64,000 bases of DNA from Psoroptes ovis (lineage: Eukaryota; Arthropoda; Arachnida; Sarcoptiformes; Psoroptidae): NCBI GenBank assembly GCA_002943765.1, contig PQWQ01000005.1:310001-374000 (forward strand), written 5' to 3'. Under the pieces are notes generated by a model. It searched no databases and had not been told where the DNA came from. It saw only the letters and a list, made by a program, of their open reading frames with translations. Numbering within the stretch: the first letter of the stretch is position 1; each line of letters opens with the position of its first letter. Positions 59,799 to 64,000 of this stretch are shown here, in pieces. Both the position numbers and the translations under genes were made by a program.

Positions 59799-62650
59799 AT
59801 GATGGACAACAAGTCTATTGATGATAATTATACAATATGTGATCCATGCGATATGAATAGTACGGATTTTAACCCGGATATTTACATGATTAAGGTTTGT
59901 TTAAATTGTTTTGAAGATTTTCAATTTAAATTTAATTTTCTATGGGCAAAGGTTCTCAAAGAATCACGGCTATCCGAACTGATGGACACTGAACAAATGT
60001 TGTATAAACAAATACAAACACTCGATAGTGAAATGCAAACATTGATATATGAAAATTATAATAAATTTATTAGTGCAACCGAAACAGTTAAAAAGGTTTG
60101 GACCTCTTAATTTGTGAAAAATTTTCAACTAATCAATATTTCTTGGATTATTTGCCACAGATGACATCACATTTCGATAAAATGGAACACGAATTGGATT
60201 TGTTGTCGGAAAATATGCAAAAAATAACGGCCAAAAGTGAAATGATTCGAAATAACCTTGGGGGTAAACGGGAACATATGATACAAATGTGCAAGAAGAA
60301 TCAGCTATTGGATCGGATTCAATTCATATTGGAGTTACCGAAGAAAATGGAAACATTGATCGAACAACGTGATTATAATGCGGCCGCAGAAAATTATTTG
60401 AATGCCCGACAATCGCTGGAAAAATATTCAAATTTATCATCATTTCGAATGATACAAAATGATTGTGATGAATTGGTGAAGAAAATAATTGAACATTATA
60501 ATAAACAGCTGTCATTCAATGATAGTACCAATGATAATGATGAAGATTATTCGATTGATAATCAACAATTAAATGATTGTATTAATTATTTGGTAAAACT
60601 GAATGAATGTCCATTGAAATTGTGTGAAAAATATTTGGAAATATGTGAACATCGAATGGAAAAACATCTGAGCAGAATTATTCAACAACAAACAGATAAT
60701 AATAATGATATATTGGAATTTATTGATAATATTTGTGATCAATACATTGGTACGTTGAATGAATGTATTGAATTTTATTTCGAATGTTTTGGTAAAAACA
60801 TCAACAACGATGATAATGACCAACAAATGGTATCGCTGCTACGAACATTCATCGATAAACGTATGGATAATCTATTCACGATCATAATCAAGCAGATTCG
60901 AAATGAACAATCTTCGCTGCAACGAATTGGTGAAAATAAGACGATTATGAATAATAATTTCATTATGTTTGTTCGTTCGTTGGAACGTTTTTATCGCCGT
61001 ATTCAATTACTTAACAATGATTATGATAATAATATGAAATTCAATGGTAATAAATCCATACGGAATGACCAAGGAAATTTCACGAAAAAATGCCTGTCAA
61101 TTATTTATGAAACAACCGAAGAACAATGTAAACAATTAGCTCGAGAATTGATTGAAAAATTCAATGATGAACTGCAAAATATTCGACATGATATCATACA
61201 AGATATGTCGACGAAAATATTGATTTCGAATAAGCAGAATTCAATAGCCAACAAGCAACAGCAACAAAATCTCTTATCAGATATGATTATATCATTTGAA
61301 ACAATTATTTGTGAAAATTTAAAACAAACATTGACCAATTTGAATCCGTTCCTATACAATGAATTAACATTTATACAAACAGCTGGATTTAAAGAAAAAT
61401 TTCTTAAAGATTGTATATTCGAAACGATCGTAATCAATTATTTAGATCATATCATAGCACAAATGAATGAATTGCTGCTCACTAATCAAATAAAACAACA
61501 ACAACATTTACCATCAACATTTATATTGATATTATCGAAAATTTGCCGTGATTTAAGTGATACTATTGTTGCTTATTTGTTTAAATATACTGAAGATTTA
61601 TTCTTGGTCAATAGTAAATCTATGACCAGTAATTATAATACAGATCGTATTAATCATTCAAAATTGAATGAAAACAAACAAAACCTGATCAAAAAATCTC
61701 GAACAAATGGTGAACAATTGCTGAAGCTATATGTATCGTTGGAAGGACAATCAATCACACATATGATACGTAAAAGTGTTGAAACACGTGATTGGCTTAG
61801 CATGATTGAACCAAGATCAGTACGATCAGTTATGAAACGTATTATTGAAGATATCGCTATGATTGATTATTATGTTGGACAGCTGTATGAAGAAGGACAA
61901 CGTGTTGAACGTAGCTCGGATTCGACTAGTCATACATTTTCAACATTCAACACTCGTAATTATGGTCATCATCATCATCATAGATCGACAAGAGCTATGA
62001 CCAGTAGTAAATCATTGAATTCTATTAATAACCATCAAAGCACTAATCATAGTAATTCGAGCTCAATCATTAATGATAGTAATAATATCATATCGAACAT
62101 ACAGAAATTGTTCAATGATAAAATTGAAATATATGGCCGTGTGGAATTTTCAAAATTATCAATCACCACAGGGGTGATTAAGATTTGTTTAAAGGTAATG
62201 GGGTCTTTGTAATAATTGAAATAACTAAAAATGTTTCTACTCACCCAAATAATTTCTTCATGCAGACACTGGTCGAATGTTTACGTCAATATACATTTAG
62301 CCGCTACGGTTTTCAACAAATACAAGTTGATTCTTACTATTTACAAACACGTTTATGGCGTTTTGTTTCGGATGAAAAGTAAGAGTTTATAGATTCATTG
62401 ATTTAATTGATATTCATTTGAGTTTGTTCGTGATTTGATTTTTCGAATTTTTTTCCCTCATAGAATCATATTCAATTTGATTGATGAAATAATTTCAAGT
62501 AGCCGAAAACGATGCTTGGACCCTATAGGCATGGAACGTAGTGTAAGTTTGACGGTGATTTTCTGATTGATTGATGAATTATTAATGATTTTATTTTGAT
62601 TTTTTTCTTATCGAACACAGATTATCGAAAATATTTGTGAAAATCGTTGA
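59799..62650 (+). CDS. VPS51: VPS51, GARP/EARP tethering complex subunit
   Basis: Six exons (59799-59894, 59952-60095, 60161-62194, 62266-62378, 62464-62542, 62621-62650) give 831 residues; the human protein has 782. VPS51 links the GARP complex, which tethers endosome-derived vesicles at the trans-Golgi network, and EARP, which acts in endosomal recycling. The conserved N-terminal block reads DFNPDIYMIK-VLKESRLSEL then LDSEMQTLIYENYNKFISAT. A coiled-coil follows in exon 3, with FILELPKKMETLIEQRDYNA. The C-terminal part has IRKSVETRDWLSMIEPRSVR, NIQKLFNDKIEIYG, and LRQYTFSRYGFQQIQVDSYY-LQTRLWRFV, ending IIENICENR. Two adjacent ATG codons open the frame. The upstream in-frame TTG is not used. 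Confidence 0.93.
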
Positions 62651-62663
62651 TTTACTGGTCAAA

Positions 62664-63838
62664 TTACTTGAAAATTTGGTCTAAATTCCTGACTTGTTCC
62701 ATATGATTATCAATAAAAAATTTACTTGTTTTTAATTTTTTCGATTTCTTTGAATTATTTTGTTGCTTTAAATCAATGGTGTTCTGTGGATTTCTTTTGA
62801 CCAAAAAGTTTTCAATTGATTTTTGCTTTTTACGTTTGATATTATTTGATTGGTCATCGTTTTCATCATGGTCATTGTCTTGGTCGTCATCATCGTCCCT
62901 AGAAATTGGATTGAAACTTAGTTTTGGAACAAAATAAAAACATTTTGAAAACTCACCAATCACATTCAAAAGCTTTATCATCCATAATCTTGGTTATTGT
63001 TGACCAACTAAATCGTACAAATGTTGGAAAACCGAAACAAGGTTCGAATATTCGCTCCAAATATTCTTTAGTCTTCGGGTCGCTTGGGTATCCGGAACCA
63101 TAATCAATTTGATTCGATTTCAAATTTTCTTGAAAACGCCAATTGGCAATCATGTAATCACGCAGTACTTTGGCACAAATCGATGCAATTGATACAATTT
63201 TATACAGGGAATCTGCTTTTTTTGCTACAACAATTTTTGAGATTTCAGGGAATTCTTTCTGTAATTTTTGTTGATATTTTTCCGCAGGTCCAACCGTGTC
63301 CAAATATAATTCTCGTATATTCAAACCATTTCGTGTTTGTATACGACGTATCAGTTCGATAGCTGAATCATGTGATATTAAATTCAAATTGTATTTGGAA
63401 CGTTTCAGCATTGAATTACTAATATATGTTGGTGATAATATTCGTGTTGACCATCCTAGATCGGAATCATTGCCGATAGCATCGAACAATGTTGAACGTT
63501 GCGTTTCGGTCAACGTTTTTGAATCTGTGGAAATTTAAATAAATGAAATAAACTTCTTAGAAGAATCAATCATTGAAATACCTTGATATTTGGCCAACTC
63601 TATTTCATGCCGTTTCGACAAGGGACAATATGCAATAGCATAGATCATGGGACCTATTATTAGATTGAGACCTTGTTAATTAAAAATCAAAATCCAAAAA
63701 ATTGAAATACGAACCAAGAACAGGACCACGGCCAGCTTCATCAATACCAACAATGATTGGTTCATCGATGCGTTTCGAATTCGAATCCAAATAATGTATA
63801 CGGCTTGGATCGTTGAAAAATTGGCTCAAATCAAACAT
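62664..63838 (-). CDS. RNASEH2A: Ribonuclease H2 catalytic subunit A
   Basis: Four exons (63715-63838, 63582-63653, 62957-63524, 62664-62898) encode 332 residues. The enzyme cuts RNA in RNA-DNA hybrids and removes single ribonucleotides from nuclear DNA. Catalytic positions are Asp33 and Glu34 in GIDEAGRGPVLGP, an Asp in LYLDTVG, and an Asp in AKKADSLYKIVSIASICAK. The ribonucleotide-recognition YGSGYPSDPKT is present. The C-terminus is Asp- and Lys-rich and carries QKSIENFL, a PIP-box-like motif at the place of the human ITSYFL segment. The gene converges with VPS51, with 13 bp between the two stop codons. The remaining 162 bases to the window end are AT-rich promoter-side sequence. Confidence 0.95.
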
Positions 63839-64000
63839 ATTCAACTGATTAATTAGTTGATTAATTGATTAAATAATTAATTAGTTAAATTAATTAAAAT
63901 CAAAATAATTAAAACCAAAATTTTAAAAATTTTTGAAAACAATAAAGCACAATGAATGAAATGAAAAAAGGCGGCAAATCGAATCATTATTTTTAGTTGA

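Noticed and set aside
1..64000. tRNA or rRNA genes
   Set aside because: I found no cloverleaf with a convincing GGTTCGAATCC-type B box and no ribosomal sequence; a covariance-model scan would be decisive.

Overview
The window is AT-rich nuclear DNA from a eukaryote with short introns, mostly 50-110 bp, and proteins swollen by Asn, Gln and Ser runs. Gene content and protein similarity suggest an arthropod, most likely an acariform (dust-mite or scab-mite type) mite. This assignment is from recognition, not from a search.

Layout: Na+/K+-ATPase alpha subunit (2012-5573, +); Cdc37 (8345-9478, +); a 3.35 kb satellite of 44-bp units (9546-12893); an RNA polymerase I A43 subunit (13045-13707, -); a Polycomb-group Scm-like MBT/SAM protein (14447-16834, -); ATP synthase subunit g (20176-20528, +); an unrecognised protein with four degenerate internal repeats (21505-25062, +); secreted or ER-type peroxiredoxin (25358-26292, +); alkyladenine DNA glycosylase (26366-27127, -); KCMF1-like ZZ-finger ubiquitin ligase (27588-30066, -); dihydropteridine reductase (32792-33653, +); SERAC1-like lipase (33742-35936, -); a 6.5 kb gene-free stretch full of foldback elements; ADP-ribosyl hydrolase ARH3 (42467-59009, +); VPS51 (59799-62650, +); RNase H2 subunit A (62664-63838, -). 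Exon models were built by eye. Every one keeps a continuous frame, and each exon-length sum is a multiple of three.

The genes are unrelated housekeeping functions. Several pairs converge closely: PRDX4/MPG by 73 bp, QDPR/SERAC1 by 88 bp and VPS51/RNASEH2A by 13 bp. The striking parts are mobile and repetitive. The first intron of ARH3 is 15,079 bp. It holds a 5,175-bp Merlin-type DNA transposon with perfect 29-bp termini, 8-bp target duplications and an apparently complete spliced transposase. It also holds a 4.29 kb Ty3-type LTR retrotransposon with LTRs differing by one base, inserted into the stem of a GC-rich hairpin. Eleven roughly 80-bp palindromic TA-flanked elements of at least three related types are scattered through the window, seven of them between 37.4 and 40.7 kb. 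A second, CAGGG-ended foldback family is present in two copies.

Other points of interest are three GC-AG introns, a CA microsatellite that supplies a splice acceptor, substitutions in the base-binding pocket of the glycosylase, and the four-repeat protein.
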